Assembly: GCA_026122225.1 (NCBI GenBank)
Contig: JANEZZ010001677.1
Location: forward strand, 1,230,501 to 1,294,500
Reading direction: 5' to 3'
Source: Heloderma charlesbogerti
Lineage: Eukaryota > Chordata > Lepidosauria > Squamata > Helodermatidae
Length of the DNA stretch: 64,000 bases
Position 1 is the stretch's first letter; each line of letters begins with the position of its first letter. The translations under genes and the position numbers were made by a program. Below, piece by piece: positions 1 through 10,226 of the stretch. The notes beneath the pieces were generated by a model. It searched no databases, was not told the origin of the DNA, and was given only the letters and a program-made list of their open reading frames with translations.

Positions 1-10
1 TCTGCTTCAG

Positions 11-105
11 CAGGAAGGAGAACGGGGGCGAGGGGAGTAAGGAGGCAGCTTCACCCAACTCTCCCTTCCTGGAAACAGCTGGCTGTCAACACAGGACCAC
101 CTCAG
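11..105 (+). other. Weak candidate exon at the window edge
   Basis: A pyrimidine-rich tract ending in CAG occupies bases 1-10, and a good donor (CTCAG then GTAAGC) follows at 106. The 95-nt interval is open in two of three frames and closed by TAA in the first. Only ten bases of the acceptor are visible, so branch point and tract cannot be judged. No protein family is recognisable in either open frame. It could be a coding exon, a 5' untranslated exon or chance. It lies on the opposite strand from the stronger candidate at 3.9 kb, so both are unlikely to belong to one transcript. Confidence 0.15.
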
Positions 106-934
106 GTAAGCATGGGGAGAAAACGGATGCACAGATTAATCAGCACAAGCTGGCAACCAGAGGAAGGCGCCCAGAGGTTCTCCAAGTCCACCGTCCAGCA
201 AAGGGGCAGGAAACGCCCAGGGTGGGGGCAAGAGGCAGCAGGCAACGTGTTCATTTTCTGCAACCTGCCCAGAACCACTTGGGAGACCGGTTGCCTATGG
301 CATCCTGTTACATGGCAAAGAGGGGTCTGCTTTTTAACATGTCCGGGAGCAGCCAGAAGTCCCCTCACCACGGGGCCAGATATTCCAGGTGAGCAGATGA
401 CACCCCCACCGCAGTTAAGCGGCCAAGGAGAGAAACGGAGGAGGACGACAGTGGCTCGTTTCTCCTCATGAAAAGCCACGGCGTATCTACCGCCAGCTGA
501 CGATGCAGCTTCTTTCAAATCATGGCTTGGCCCTGGGACCTTGTCCTGGAAGGGGCTACCTCCTGCTCTGCGGAGGACTTCTCTCTCGCTTGCTCTTGCC
601 CAGTGGGGATGGAGGGTGCTCCTGGCAGAAACCACAGCTCCCTCCTGGCAACGCAAGAGCCCATCCGCTGTGCTGGCAGGGCTACCCTGCACCCCTTTAG
701 CTAGCAAGGATGAGCTCCAACTGTTTCGGCCCTCGCTAGTGGTTTCGTCCTAGAATCCGCTTCTCCTGCCACAGACGTTGACGTCCTGTCATGAAAAGCA
801 CCAGGCAAGGCTGTTTCTTGCTACCCCTGCAGGCAGGATGGTCCTTTCGCAGAGTGCCTTTCGTTTGCTACTGCAGACCCACAGCCAGCCCCAGTGTGTC
901 TGCCGTTTGGACGGGGACAGGGAGCAGGGCTGGC
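106..934. other. Unique GC-rich stretch, no gene seen
   Basis: I recognise no repeat family and no coding domain here. Open frames occur on both strands but overlap each other and have no motif, as expected from GC-rich DNA with few stop codons. Confidence 0.5.
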
Positions 935-1165
935 ACCAAGGGTCGGCATGGCCGGGCACCCGCCAAGGGCCCACGCCCCAGCAGGGGCCCACTGGCAAGA
1001 GCCCCCTGGAGTTGCTGCTCCTTCTCTTTCCCATGGCAGCCTTCCCCTGCCTCTTGCTCTGGCCCAGACAACACTCGGGGTGAGAAGGAGCAGCAGCAGC
1101 ATGGGGTGAGAAGGGAGGTTCACTGAGGGAGGAGGCCCTGGAGGCAGTCTTGCCCAAGGGCCCTC
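935..1165 (-). repeat. Unclassified interspersed repeat X, copy 1
   Basis: This block is the inverted counterpart of 57195-57535. Shared pieces include a stretch around GGCCCTTGGGCAAGAC, a central glutamine/CAG-rich part, and a block around GGCCCCTGCTGGGGTGTGGG. Both copies keep similar spacing over about 230-340 bp, so the relation is not chance. No tRNA boxes, terminal inverted repeats or reverse-transcriptase blocks are visible. Both copies happen to be open in a comparable frame, which may reflect base composition only. Class unknown. Confidence 0.55.
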
Positions 1166-1179
1166 CAGAACCTGGACCC

Positions 1180-1381
1180 GATGGCTCCATGCTACCTCCA
1201 GTGTCAGAGGCAGTATGCCTGTATACACCAGTTGCTGGGGAATGAGGGCAGGAGGGTGCTGTTGCACACGTGTCCTGCTTGTGGGTTCCCAGTCAACAGC
1301 TGGTCAGCCCCTGTGCAAACAGAATGCTGGACCGGATGGACCCTTGGTCTGATCCAGCGGGGCTCTTCTGATGTTCTTATG
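1180..1381 (+). mobile_element. CR1-B LINE 3' end
   Basis: Matches the recurrent CR1-like 3' tail of the window: a block meaning 'gatggctccatgctacctcc', the 'ccagttgctgggga' block, 'cctgcttgtgggttcccag', then 'ctgatccagcggggctcttc' and the terminal TGATGTTCTTATG. The short octamer at the end is the hallmark of CR1 3' ends. Strongly 5' truncated and without coding sequence. Confidence 0.8.
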
Positions 1382-2574
1382 GCCTCGGCACTGGGAGCCA
1401 CTGGTGCTAACTAGGGTGGAACCCCAGAAGCGCCTTTGACAAAACGTTGCAGGGCCAGAGCATCCCTGATGAAGCCAGCGCAGGATCCGCCGCTCGAGTC
1501 CCCCACCTGGCTGCAAACCAAGCCAGCACCGGACGTCGCTGCAGGGAGAAGCGCCTCGGATCCCAACACAGTTTCTCTTCTTATTGGCCAGGGCAGAGGC
1601 TGGCTCCTCGCCAGTCTCTCTGCACAGGCTCTGACCCTGGCGAAAGAGTCACCCCTATCACATGAGGCCACCAAAATGACAGCACCCTTTTCAAGCGGCA
1701 GGCGTGTAGACAGCGGCCCCGTGACTGTGCCCCCGCGCTCCCTTCTGTGTGGCACTCTTGTTTGATGTGTTCATGGTCTAATTTGGGGGACAGGCAGGGA
1801 GCCTGCAAACAACTCAAAATAGCCTGAGCCTCCTCGCTCCGGTCGGTCGCCCACGAGACCGATGGGGTGACCCGGGTGGGCGGCACCCAACGGCCCCACA
1901 GCCCTCTTGGCCTCCCAAAGCGACCTTTCCACAAAAAGAGCCGGCTCTTTCTTCTCGTGTGGCTGCTTGGTCAAACGCCAGGCTGCTTTCTCACGCGCCT
2001 GCTTGAGACTTCCCGGGAAGGGCTGATGACTGCACCATCATGCGAGCGCCAGCAAGCCAGGGGCAGTTCCCACGTGGGGCTGGGGGCACGGCAGAGAGAG
2101 CGAGAGGCGGCCACGAAGCCTCCAAGGAGAGGAAGCTGCCCTCTGTCCCCTTGTCAGGAGACACGGCTGTCACGCTGGCTTGGCCAGGGCTCGGGAGCTG
2201 AGCTCGGAGATGGCATGGCCGGCTGTGCGGCGTGGTGGCGGCAGCTCAGCACTCATGGCAAGATGGGAATCAGGAAGAAGCAGAAACTGCATAAAGAATG
2301 TTCTTATGCAAGGGGTGGGGGTGAGGAGCGGTGAGCAATCCACTTTCAAACCGACTGCCTGACCTGGGGGGGGAGGGGTCAGTCCTAAGCCAACCTGCCC
2401 CACCCCCCCCAGCTTGCAAAGTGCCACCGTCTGTCTGGCCCTGGGTCCGTCCCTCGTGAGGTCAGCACCATTTGCACTTCCCGGCCCCAAAGAACCTTCA
2501 GCTCTTGTCCCAAGCACGCCAAAATTCTGCGTTCTGCAGCTTGGCTTGTAACCTGCATTCCAGCGATGTCGATT
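1382..2574. other. Unique GC-rich stretch, no gene seen
   Basis: No repeat family or coding domain recognised. Short C- and G-runs occur near 2365-2410. The overlapping open frames are not supported by any motif. Confidence 0.45.
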
Positions 2575-2825
2575 GTGCACATTTATTTCATCTGTTCATT
2601 GCATTTCTATACCGCCCTGCAGCCAGAGCTCTCTGGGCAGTTCGCAAGCGTTAAAAACCATAAAATACGGCAACGATAAAACGCACCAGAAAATCTTTCA
2701 AAGTTTAATACTACACATTAAAATCAGAGTAAAAACCAGCAGCTCTGCAAGATCTAAAAAAATAAATAAATGCAACAACAGATGCAAAACAACTGGAACA
2801 GGAGAACTATAGGATGCTCAGGAGA
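2575..2825 (-). mobile_element. L2-type LINE 3' tail
   Basis: Reading the minus strand, the block ends in the 'gggcggtatagaaatg' type 3' terminus followed by an AT-rich tail (here 'ctataccgccctgcagccagagctc' on the plus strand). The same terminus recurs near 6660, 29300 and 52750. Only the 3' untranslated part survives. Confidence 0.6.
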
Positions 2826-3863
2826 ATAAAAAGGTCTTCACCTGACGCCGAGAAGACCCCAACGTCAGAGCCAGGCAAACCTCTCTACCCTGCCCTGCCC
2901 CTCATCCTGCTGTGACAGCCTTAAAGAGCTTGTTGCTCCCCGGAAGAAAACTCGAGTTGCATCCGCAGAGCGTCCAGTGGTGATCTGCCTTGAATCCCTG
3001 CAGTGCCAAGGCGGAGACAAGGGCTGCTCTGCTCCAAACCTACTCTAAGGTGGAAGAGAGAGCACCCACCTGCCTGTTCCCAGGGCAGCACATCCTGACA
3101 GCCCAGCGCAGCTTGCGTGCGCTGCTCTGCCCCTCGCCCCTCGTGAGCAGAAAACGGCATGTTGGATTGACTCAGTTCCCCTGAAAATCAAACTGGCAGA
3201 GAATTTGGTTCTCAGAGGGCAATGGGGCTGGGGATAGAGACGCCAGCAGGAAAGGCAATACAGAGCCCGAAACGGGCAGGAGTGACTTGTCTCAAGCCGA
3301 GTGGGGCTTTCCGCTCTCAATGCCGATACAAAATATCGAGGGTTTGCACCACAGAGATGCTGAGAGCAGCAATGCCACATGGTAACCTGAGAGGATCGTG
3401 GCCAAGGCCGTCTTCCAGTTTTCACAGAGTTTTTTCCTAGCTCCTCTCTCTCTCTCTGGCCGAGCAAATGGCAGCAGGAAACCTTGGCCCAGAATAGGTG
3501 AAATCATTGTTGTCATAACCCCTGTAGACTGCCCAGACAACTTTGGTGATAGGGTGGCATATGAAGTGAATAAAAATATGAATAATACAGGTGTGTTTCT
3601 AGGCATGTGCAGAGTGCCCTCCCTTCAAGGGTGAGCCACCCCCATTTGGGAAGGGAAGGCAAAGCCGGCACAATTTCCCAGGCCGGTTGGCCAAGATCTC
3701 TCCTTTCATGGATCAATCGCAGTCACAGGCAAAAGAAAGAAGCCAACCGTCACCACCACTGCAAGTCTACGTGTGTGTGCAAGAGGGAGAGGGAGAGTGT
3801 ATGTTATCAGGTCTCATTCACACCCAATTACTAGAACTGTGGTAAGCCATTCTGTGTACATAC
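2826..3863. other. Unique stretch beside the candidate microexon
   Basis: No repeat family recognised. If the microexon at 3864-3891 is real, this is the intron downstream of it on the minus strand. A short CT-rich tract lies near 3440-3460. Confidence 0.35.
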
Positions 3864-3891
3864 CTTTTCTTCCGCTGCTCTTGGAAGATCC
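3864..3891 (-). other. Candidate 28-nt host microexon
   Basis: On the minus strand a long pyrimidine tract (about 30 bases, almost uninterrupted C and T) ends in CTCTTTCAG at 3892-3900. The exon GGATCTTCC...GAAGAAAAG follows, then a strong donor AAAAG|GTATGT at 3863-3858. All three reading frames through the 28 bases are open; one reads GSSKSSGRK, another DLPRAAEEK. A length of 28 is not a multiple of three, so skipping would shift the frame. I do not recognise the gene. The signal is splice-site quality only; no neighbouring exon was found, so it may still be chance. Confidence 0.35.
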
Positions 3892-4170
3892 CTGAAAGAG
3901 AAAAAAGGAAGAAGGAAGAGATTAGCTTTTGTTAGCTTTCTTGAGTGCAAGGGCCTCTCACTCAGGGCTGCAGACACTTCCATGTTGACTGTTCCCGGCT
4001 TCCAGGGAGATGGCGGCAGGTTCGGCAAGATAGCCCAAGCCAGGGGGGCCGAGAGCCCTGCTGGCTAGACTCTCCCATGTGCTGCCACTGCTGGGATTGG
4101 GTCTGGGGTCCTGTTCTGACTGGGAGACAGGTCTCGCTCTCTTGTAATGCTGGAGCCCACCTGGGTCCTC
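3892..4170. other. Unique stretch upstream of candidate microexon
   Basis: Bases 3892-3930 are the purine-rich strand of the pyrimidine tract used as acceptor evidence for the microexon. The rest shows no recognisable repeat or coding domain. Confidence 0.35.
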
Positions 4171-4174
4171 CCCT

Positions 4175-4376
4175 GAAACCAAATGGTGGGAGATTCTGGG
4201 CGGACCGGAAGAAAGACTATCTGCGGAACTCCCTGTCAGACGCTGTGGCTGTGGCCGCCAGCTAGGACGGCTTGAAAGGGGGACTGGACAATGCCACAGA
4301 GTCAGATCAGGCCATCGATGGCTACTAGTCAGGATGGCTGTCTACTACCTCCAGGAGCAGGGGCGGCAGGCCCGGT
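4175..4376 (+). mobile_element. CR1-B LINE fragment, degraded
   Basis: Carries the 'aatggtgggagattctgggcggac', 'ggcttgaaagggggactggaca' and 'atcgatggctactagtcaggatggct' blocks in the order seen in the better copy at 49010-49293. Substitutions and small gaps are frequent, suggesting an old insertion. A possible continuation lies at 4580-4690. Confidence 0.6.
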
Positions 4377-4579
4377 CTGAGTCGCACCAGCGGCCACAGA
4401 TTTCCCACCATGCTCCTGGCGCGGCATTGCTGCAGGGCACAGTCGGGCATCAAAATGGCACCTAGCCTCAGCCAGCTGGTGAGCCTAGAGGGGCTGCGGG
4501 CTGAGAAGTGGCCCTCCCAGATTTCCCTTGGCTGGGGCCCTGAGAAGCCCCATCACAGCCACACAGCGGCAGTGGCTCT

Positions 4580-4690
4580 TGCACTCATGTGCTGCTTGTG
4601 GGCTTGCCGTTAGCGCCTCCAGGGGGAGAGGAGGCAGCTGCAGTCGATGGGCCTTTGGTCCAATCCAGCCGCAGGCCTGGTTCTGACCCA
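4580..4690 (+). mobile_element. Probable distal part of the same CR1-B copy
   Basis: Contains 'actcatgtgctgcttgtgggc' and 'cgatgggcctttggtccaatccagc', the two final blocks of the CR1-B tail. About 200 unrelated bases separate it from 4376. Confidence 0.4.
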
Positions 4691-4949
4691 GAAAGCCCTC
4701 TCTCTGAGCCTGGGGTATCCTAAGCTTCTCCACTAGGAACCCCCTACGTTTAGCAAGTGCTGCTGAGAAGGGGCTGGGGGCCCGGACCCTGCTCCAATGA
4801 TCCTGCACAGGTAGTTAAGAGTGGGTGGGGGCAGAGGGGGGCTACTTCTCCTCCCTTGAGATCCTGAAATCAGACTTGTCACAACTGAATACCTGACCTG
4901 GAACACGTTAACAAACGTGCTACCATCCTTGCAGGACTCTCTTGTCCAG

Positions 4950-5064
4950 CTTTCCTCAACCAGGTGGCCTCCAGATGTCATGGGAGTACAACTCCCATTA
5001 TACAGAGGCTGTGGGTGATGGGAGTTGTAGTCCAACACATCTGGAGGCTACCCGCTTGAAGAAT
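4950..5064. mobile_element. Palindromic MITE-1
   Basis: Foldback structure. The left arm reads 'cctccagatgtcatgggagtacaactcccat' and the right arm, inverted, 'cctccagatgtgttggactacaactcccat'. The arms enclose a short spacer. The same arms recur at about eight places in the window. No coding capacity. Most likely a nonautonomous DNA transposon; superfamily not determined. Confidence 0.65.
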
Positions 5065-5939
5065 GCTGCCCTAGAGTATTCAAGACGCTTCTATTTAATG
5101 TCATCTCGTTGCAGCCCTCGCAACAACCCTGAAAGGGAGGCCAGCCTTCCCCGTTACAGAGATGAGCATGCGCTCCCAGAGTGAGTGCAGCAAAGGCGAG
5201 AGCTGAGCCGGCCTCGCTCTGTCTCTCCCCCCCGATGCCCCAGCCGGCTCCTGGCACAAAACCTCCCTGTCCCGATGTCTCGTTCCTCCGAGCAAAACAA
5301 GGCTCAGGGTGGCACAGTGCCGCAGACGATAGTCTGTGACAGGCAGACCTGAGATAGCGCAGGGCAGGCTGCCCTGCCAGGTGCAGGAGGGGGCCTCCGC
5401 CCCGGAGCCGAGTGGCGTCCGGGAGAGGCAGACGCGTTCCCCACGCGCCGGGAATTCCTCCACCCGGCTGTCATTGGCCTCCTCTTCCCCGCATTCCTTA
5501 GCTGCCCAAGCTGCACAACAAAAGGAAGATGGAATGAATCATGTTTACTTATCCGGAGAGAGGGAGAGAGACCGGCCGGGGCGGAAGTGAGACCAGCCGG
5601 CCTTGTATGGAAGTCTCTCAAGGCACGGGAGGGGCACGGCGGCTCCCGCCCTCCCACACCCACCCTGGACGGGCAAGCCACCAAGTGGCTGCCCTCGCGG
5701 GTCCCTGGCAGCCAGCTGAAGCCCAGGGTTTCATCCAGAGGGTCTGTCCTGCCTGCTCTGAATACCTCGGATGGGTCACCCTGGGGGGCAGTGGGAGAGA
5801 CGGCGGCTCGCCGTAGCTCCAGCCAGCATCCCTGTGCAGCTCAAGGCCCCACGGGTCCACACGGCCCATTTCCCTCAAGCGGCGGATGGAGGAGAGGCAG
5901 GGAGGGCGTGCTGGGGACGTCGGTCATTTTGCCAATGCG
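5065..5939. other. Unique GC-rich stretch
   Basis: No repeat or gene recognised. Bases 5465-5560 are less GC-rich and contain a CCAAT-like TCATTGGCC and a forkhead-like TGTTTAC, which might be regulatory. Overlapping open frames around 5300-5990 lack motifs. Confidence 0.35.
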
Positions 5940-6020
5940 GTCTTGGATTCCTGCATTGAGCAGGGGGTTGGACTCGATGGCCTTGTAGGCCCCTTCCAAC
6001 CCTACTATTCTATGATTCTT
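5940..6020 (+). mobile_element. CR1-A LINE 3' tail
   Basis: A short terminal piece: 'ttggattcctgcattgagc', 'ggttggactcgatggccttg', 'ccccttccaaccctactatt' and the octamer ending CTATGATTCT. This is the classic CR1 3' end shared by birds and reptiles. Heavily 5' truncated. Confidence 0.85.
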
Positions 6021-6387
6021 CTGCAGAAACACACACAAGGCGCAGGGGCACAGGCAGGCAGTGGGACGTTGCTACAGATCCACCGCCCCACCAAGGTACC
6101 TCCAGACACCTCCCCTTCCTGCCCTGCTCCCCCATCCCAGGCTGGAAAGCTCCTTCTTCTCCTCCATGTGCAGAAGGCAAGAGGAAGCCGCCCGGGCCGA
6201 GCAGAGGAGGGCTCCAGCTAGGCCAGCATCTTGTCCGGTCGGACGCAGGGGAGGAGATGCTGGGATGAGAACATGAAGCCCAGGGCCACCTGCATGCTGA
6301 AGCACCTGCTCTACCACCAAGCGGCCATCCATGCACACAGCACCTGGCCTCACCTGGGAAAGGACAGGGGAGAAGTGGCTACCATGA

Positions 6388-6700
6388 AGAGGGCCTTTTC
6401 TGCTGTGGCACCCTGGCTGTGGAATGAGGCTGTCCTGGTGACTACATTGCGCTCTTTCCGGTGGCAGGTGAAGCCCTTTTGATTCTCCCGGGCGTTTTAG
6501 TCTTTTAGCTCTGACGTTTTAAACCCGTTATTGTATTCTAAGCCTCTGCATTGCTGCTACGTTTCATTCTGGTTTGTACTTTTATACTGTAGTTTTAAAC
6601 TTTTGTATTTTATATTGTATTTTATGGTTTTCTTTGTTGTGAACCGCCCAGAGAGCTCCAGCTATTGGGTGGTATGGAAATGTAACAAACAAACAAACAG
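6388..6700 (+). mobile_element. L2-type LINE 3' end
   Basis: Starts in the C-terminal coding remnant ('agggccttttctgctgtggc', 'ctgtggaatgaggctgtcc') and passes through a T-rich 3' untranslated stretch to 'gaaccgcccagagagctcc...ctattgggtggtatgg' and an (AAAC)n tail. The same order is seen at 29008-29339 and 46250-46785. Confidence 0.7.
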
Positions 6701-6819
6701 CCCGACCATGCCGACCCCTGGTGCCGACACACAAAAGGCAGACTGCCTTCCCTTATATACACCTAGCCAACCTTTAAAATTGTCAGAGGAGGTCTTGCTG
6801 GTCATTCCAAAATTGTTCC

Positions 6820-7217
6820 AAAGTGAAACAAAGCCCTGTGAGGAGAGACTGAAAGAACTGGCCTTGAGAAGACGGAGGGGAGACAGGATAGCGCTCTTCA
6901 AGTATGGTTGCCACAAGAGGAACGCCAGGATCTCTTCTCGATCCTCCCAGAGTGCAGGACACGGAATAATGGGCTCAAGTGACAGGAAGCCAGATTCCGG
7001 CTGAGCATCAGGAGAAACGTCCTGACTGTTAGAGCAATGCAACAATGGAACCCATGACCTGGGAGGTGGTGGGCTCTCCCACACTGGAGGCCTTCAAGCC
7101 GAGGCTGGACAGCCATCTGTCAGGGATGCTCTGACTTGGATTCCTGCATTGAGCAGGGGGTTGGACTGGATGGCCTTGTAGGCCCCTTCCAACCCTACTG
7201 TTCTATGATTCTATGAC
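6820..7217 (+). mobile_element. CR1-A LINE, 5' truncated
   Basis: Keeps the end of the ORF2 coding part (peptide SETKPCEERLKEL, then RRGDRIALFKYG), the untranslated blocks 'aggaagccagattccggctg' and 'cacactggaggccttcaag', and the terminal CTATGATTCTATGA. A gap relative to 50640-50730 removes several codons. Collinear with the long copy at 49294-51034. Confidence 0.8.
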
Positions 7218-7262
7218 CATGTGAACCACCTTGGGTTCCTTGCAAGAAGGAAAAGGGCAGCC
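7218..7262 (+). mobile_element. tRNA-SINE type 1, 3' tail fragment
   Basis: The block 'ccatgtgaaccaccttgggttccttgcaagaaggaaaa' is the 3' end of SINE type 1 (compare 22990-23040). It is wedged between two CR1-A tails. Confidence 0.5.
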
Positions 7263-7267
7263 TGTCC

Positions 7268-7376
7268 GAGGCTGGACAGCCGTCTGTCAGGGATGCTCTG
7301 ACTTGGATTCCTGCATGGAGCAGGGGGTTGGACTCGATGGCCTTGCAGGCCTCTTCCAACTCTGCTATTCTATGAC
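7268..7376 (+). mobile_element. CR1-A LINE 3' tail, second copy
   Basis: Repeats the last 110 bases of the copy that ends at 7217, from 'aggctggacagccgtctgtc' to 'ctattctatga'. Sequence differences from the first copy (for example GCAGGCCTCTTCC) suggest an independent insertion, not a local duplication. Confidence 0.75.
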
Positions 7377-7384
7377 GGAGTGTT

Positions 7385-7730
7385 GCCACACAATACTTTG
7401 ACAGCAGGCCTTCCTGGTAGTGGTGCCCACCTTTGGAAAACCCCATCCCACCCTCCCATGCAGTTCGGGAGGCAGGAAATGTGGCCTGCTCCAAATGCCA
7501 CCTGAAAACGCCCCTTTTCCCCCGTGCTGCCCGTCTGGCAATGGAATGAACCCGCTGCTCTGTCTTACTGCCCCTTGCATTGCTCTGTACTATTATTGCC
7601 ACTGGAATTCTTTTCAATATCGCATTTTAAATAAGATTTTAATATTCATGCGTGAATCTCTTAGGGATGTGAATATACTCAGCATATACAAGTGTCACAA
7701 ATAAATAAAAATGAACGAATGAATAACACA
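7385..7730 (+). mobile_element. L2-like LINE 3' end, degraded
   Basis: Has the 'gcaggccttcctggtagtgg' start of the L2 C-terminal remnant, a shared 'cacctgaaaacgcccctttt' block, a T-rich stretch and an AATAAATAAA tail. Weaker match than other L2 copies. Confidence 0.45.
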
Positions 7731-7735
7731 CATGC

Positions 7736-8420
7736 TCGAATACTGAGCTACAGCAGCAGGCTGTTTTGAGCCCTGTTCTTTCTTACGCCCCAACAGGACG
7801 GGGTAAGACACACGGAGTATTTTTTTGAGGCACATCAATATTGGAAAAACACAGGGAAACACAGAGGCTGCCAAACAGCCCTGGAAAACCGTGGCATGCA
7901 CACCACACCCCCCCCCGTTGCCCTTGGCCTGGAATGAAACAAAGGGCCGTGAGGCCAGCTGAAGGAACTGAGTCCTCCCGCCCAGCCCTTTGATCACTTT
8001 GGGAAGCGCGGGGAGGGAAAGATCGCAGAGATGCCAGCTGCCTGGAATGGGCGGCTCTCAGGGAGGAAGAGGGGGAATTTCACCCCTCAGCGCTGGCTCA
8101 GGATTCCACACGGAACTACGCTTCCATCCGAGGCGTTCCAGTATGGCCATGACAGAGGAGCAGCTCCAGCAAGCCCCATACGACTGTCTCCCCTCTTGCC
8201 ATGAACAGCAACTGCTCATATTCTTTCCCTAACGAGCTTTTGGGCAGGTTCAGTTATGCAACTTCTTAGGAAGAGGGGGACCCGTGAATATCTCTCTCCC
8301 CCCCCCCGATTTTTCTGCCTTGCTGGCAAAGTGGGCCGCAGCACACTCCCTTCCCACCCCAATGCATGCTGGCAGGACCAACACAGCAGGAGAAACCAGC
8401 TGGATCGAAGCAAAGAGGAT
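7736..8420. other. Unique stretch, no gene seen
   Basis: No recognisable repeat apart from short C-runs near 7905 and 8296. Nothing supports coding. Confidence 0.4.
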
Positions 8421-8493
8421 CCATAGAGCCGAGTATCTTGTTTCCAGCAGTGGACAGCCAGATGTCCCAATGAGATGCTCACAAGCAGGGCAC
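8421..8493 (-). mobile_element. CR1-B LINE 3' fragment
   Basis: Contains 'gagtatcttgtttccagc' followed by 'agtggacagccagatg' and 'ctcacaagcagggcac', a minus-strand view of the CR1-B tail. Confidence 0.5.
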
Positions 8494-8585
8494 TAAGGAG
8501 ATGGCCTGGTCCTTGCCCTCCCTCTGCAGCACCCACAGGTACACTGCCTCCAAATGGGGAGGTTCCACTTACCTTCTCCTCCACA

Positions 8586-8694
8586 GATGTACTCCAGATG
8601 TGTTGGACTGCAACACCCATCATTCCCAGTCAGCATGGCCAATGGGAACTATGGGAGTTGCAATCCAACACATCTTGAGGGCGACAACTTTTGG
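8586..8694. mobile_element. Palindromic MITE-1
   Basis: Arms 'ctccagatgtgttggactgcaacaccc' and, inverted, 'ctcaagatgtgttggattgcaactccc' surround 'cattcccagtcagcatggcc'. Same family as 4950-5064 and 56067-56179. Confidence 0.65.
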
Positions 8695-8710
8695 GGAAAA
8701 GCTGAATAAG

Positions 8711-8815
8711 ATCATCATAAGAGCCCTGCGGGATCAGAGCAAAGTGTCTCCATCTGGCCTAGCAACCTGTCTCCAACAGTGGGCAGCTCGAAGGGAAGCC
8801 CACAAGCAGAGCGCT
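8711..8815 (-). mobile_element. CR1-B LINE 3' tail
   Basis: Reads 'atcataagagccctgcggg', 'atctggcctagcaacctgt', 'agtgggcagctcg' and 'aagcccacaagcag'. This is the minus-strand end of the CR1-B family, starting at its terminal octamer. Confidence 0.6.
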
Positions 8816-9240
8816 ACTTTGCTCACCACAAGCAACACACGCACGTCGGCTTCAGTTTCTTTGCTCGTTCAAGCAACGTTTTATAAAACGTGGGCATGAA
8901 AATAAGTGTGCAAAATGATCACATCATCCTAGTATTTTCAAAACATTAGAAAATCAGGTACAAAAGAAACAAATGCTGCTCAAGTCCCATTGATATAAGC
9001 CTTATAAAAAAAATACCCCTAACAATCCCTCCACTGCACCCTGAACAGCATCAATGAGACCTCTTCTACTTCTCCACCTACCCTTGCGGTTAACATGCAA
9101 AGACGAATATTTCAGCATGCATGGAAAGGAAACTGTAACCAAGCATTGTGATTCGTTGGTTGTTCCAAAATGGTTTAAATGCTCAAGATACAGAAACTCC
9201 CTCCCTAGCTGGCTCCTTCAAACGCTTGGGATCTGATTAT
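8816..9240. other. AT-rich unique stretch
   Basis: No repeat or coding domain recognised. Confidence 0.4.
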
Positions 9241-9350
9241 GCTAGGGTCCCCAACCTTTTTGGGTTGGTGGGCACATCTGGAATTTTGAGGCTGTTGTGG
9301 GTGCTCTCACAAAATGGCTGCCCAGGGGTGGGGATTGCCCATTATTAAAA
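9241..9350 (+). mobile_element. hAT-like terminal fragment
   Basis: Begins TAGGGTCCCCAACCTTTTT, close to the CAGGGGTC...CCAA termini of vertebrate hAT elements, followed by 'ggctgttgtgggtgctctcac'. No second terminus could be paired with it. Confidence 0.4.
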
Positions 9351-10048
9351 CAGCTGCCACAACGGTCACGGCCAGTCACAAAGCACTCATTTCCTAGGGG
9401 GCAAATACGTAAGAATAAAAGGGAAGTAACTTGCCCAAGAATCTAAGTACTGGGCAGAAGTGGGGTCCAAGAGCCAGAACACAAAGCCACTCTTTTGAAC
9501 CCGAATAGAGATGGTGCTGGGGGGCAGACCTTTGCATGCAGCATGTCAGTTTTATCTTCAATTTTAAAAATGCTAAGAAATAAAATAAAGCCAGGAGATG
9601 TGGGGAGCCTGGCGGGCCAAAAGAGACCCCAGCACCATATTGGAGACCCTGGTATGGGTACACTTTGGGGGCTCAGAAGCCCCTCTCAGTTCTACCGGCT
9701 GTCTCCAGCCATTTGCAGCGATGCTCTGAACAAAGCAAGCAAAGCTGGTGGTGGAGGAGGTCAGCTGCACTCTTTCTGAAGCTGGCTTCCGTGTACAATT
9801 CACTGACTTAACAAATACAAGGGTAGGGAGCAAATGTTTAAGAAAAGCAATATCCAAGTGTGCTTCCACGGAGCTGCAGGCAGGGCAGGGTGCATTTTGC
9901 ATGAAAGTCAATCAACGCTTCTGGCAAGGAAAGGTGAATTGCCACTGGTAGGAGCTGCGCACAACTATTTTGCTTCTGCGAGGGTGGGGCGAGGCAGGGC
10001 AAAGCTGGGCTTCTACGTTTTCGTTAGGGATTTTGCCTATGAAGCACA
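9351..10048. other. Unique stretch, no gene seen
   Basis: A long frame starting at 9834 runs across this and the next repeat to 10598. Because it passes through a hAT fragment and has no domain, I treat it as chance. Confidence 0.4.
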
Positions 10049-10226
10049 GTTTTTCCCCCATTCTAAAAGGTTGAAATGCAGGAAGAGCTTTAAGCTAAAC
10101 TTTGCTTTGGGGGTGTTTTGTCCCCACCTGTTTGCCTTCGACCTTGCCCACCCCTGGCATGGGCCCCCGGGAACTTCTCTGAAATTTAATTCAGCCCTTG
10201 GGCCAAGAGAGGTTCCCCACCCCTGC
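10049..10226 (-). mobile_element. hAT-type MITE-4 copy
   Basis: On the plus strand it runs from 'cccccattctaaaaggtt' through 'gcccacccctggcatggg' and 'cttgggccaagagaggtt' to CCCACCCCTG, the inverted form of the CAGGGGTG terminus at 11867. Several copies in the window share this order. No coding potential. Confidence 0.6.
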
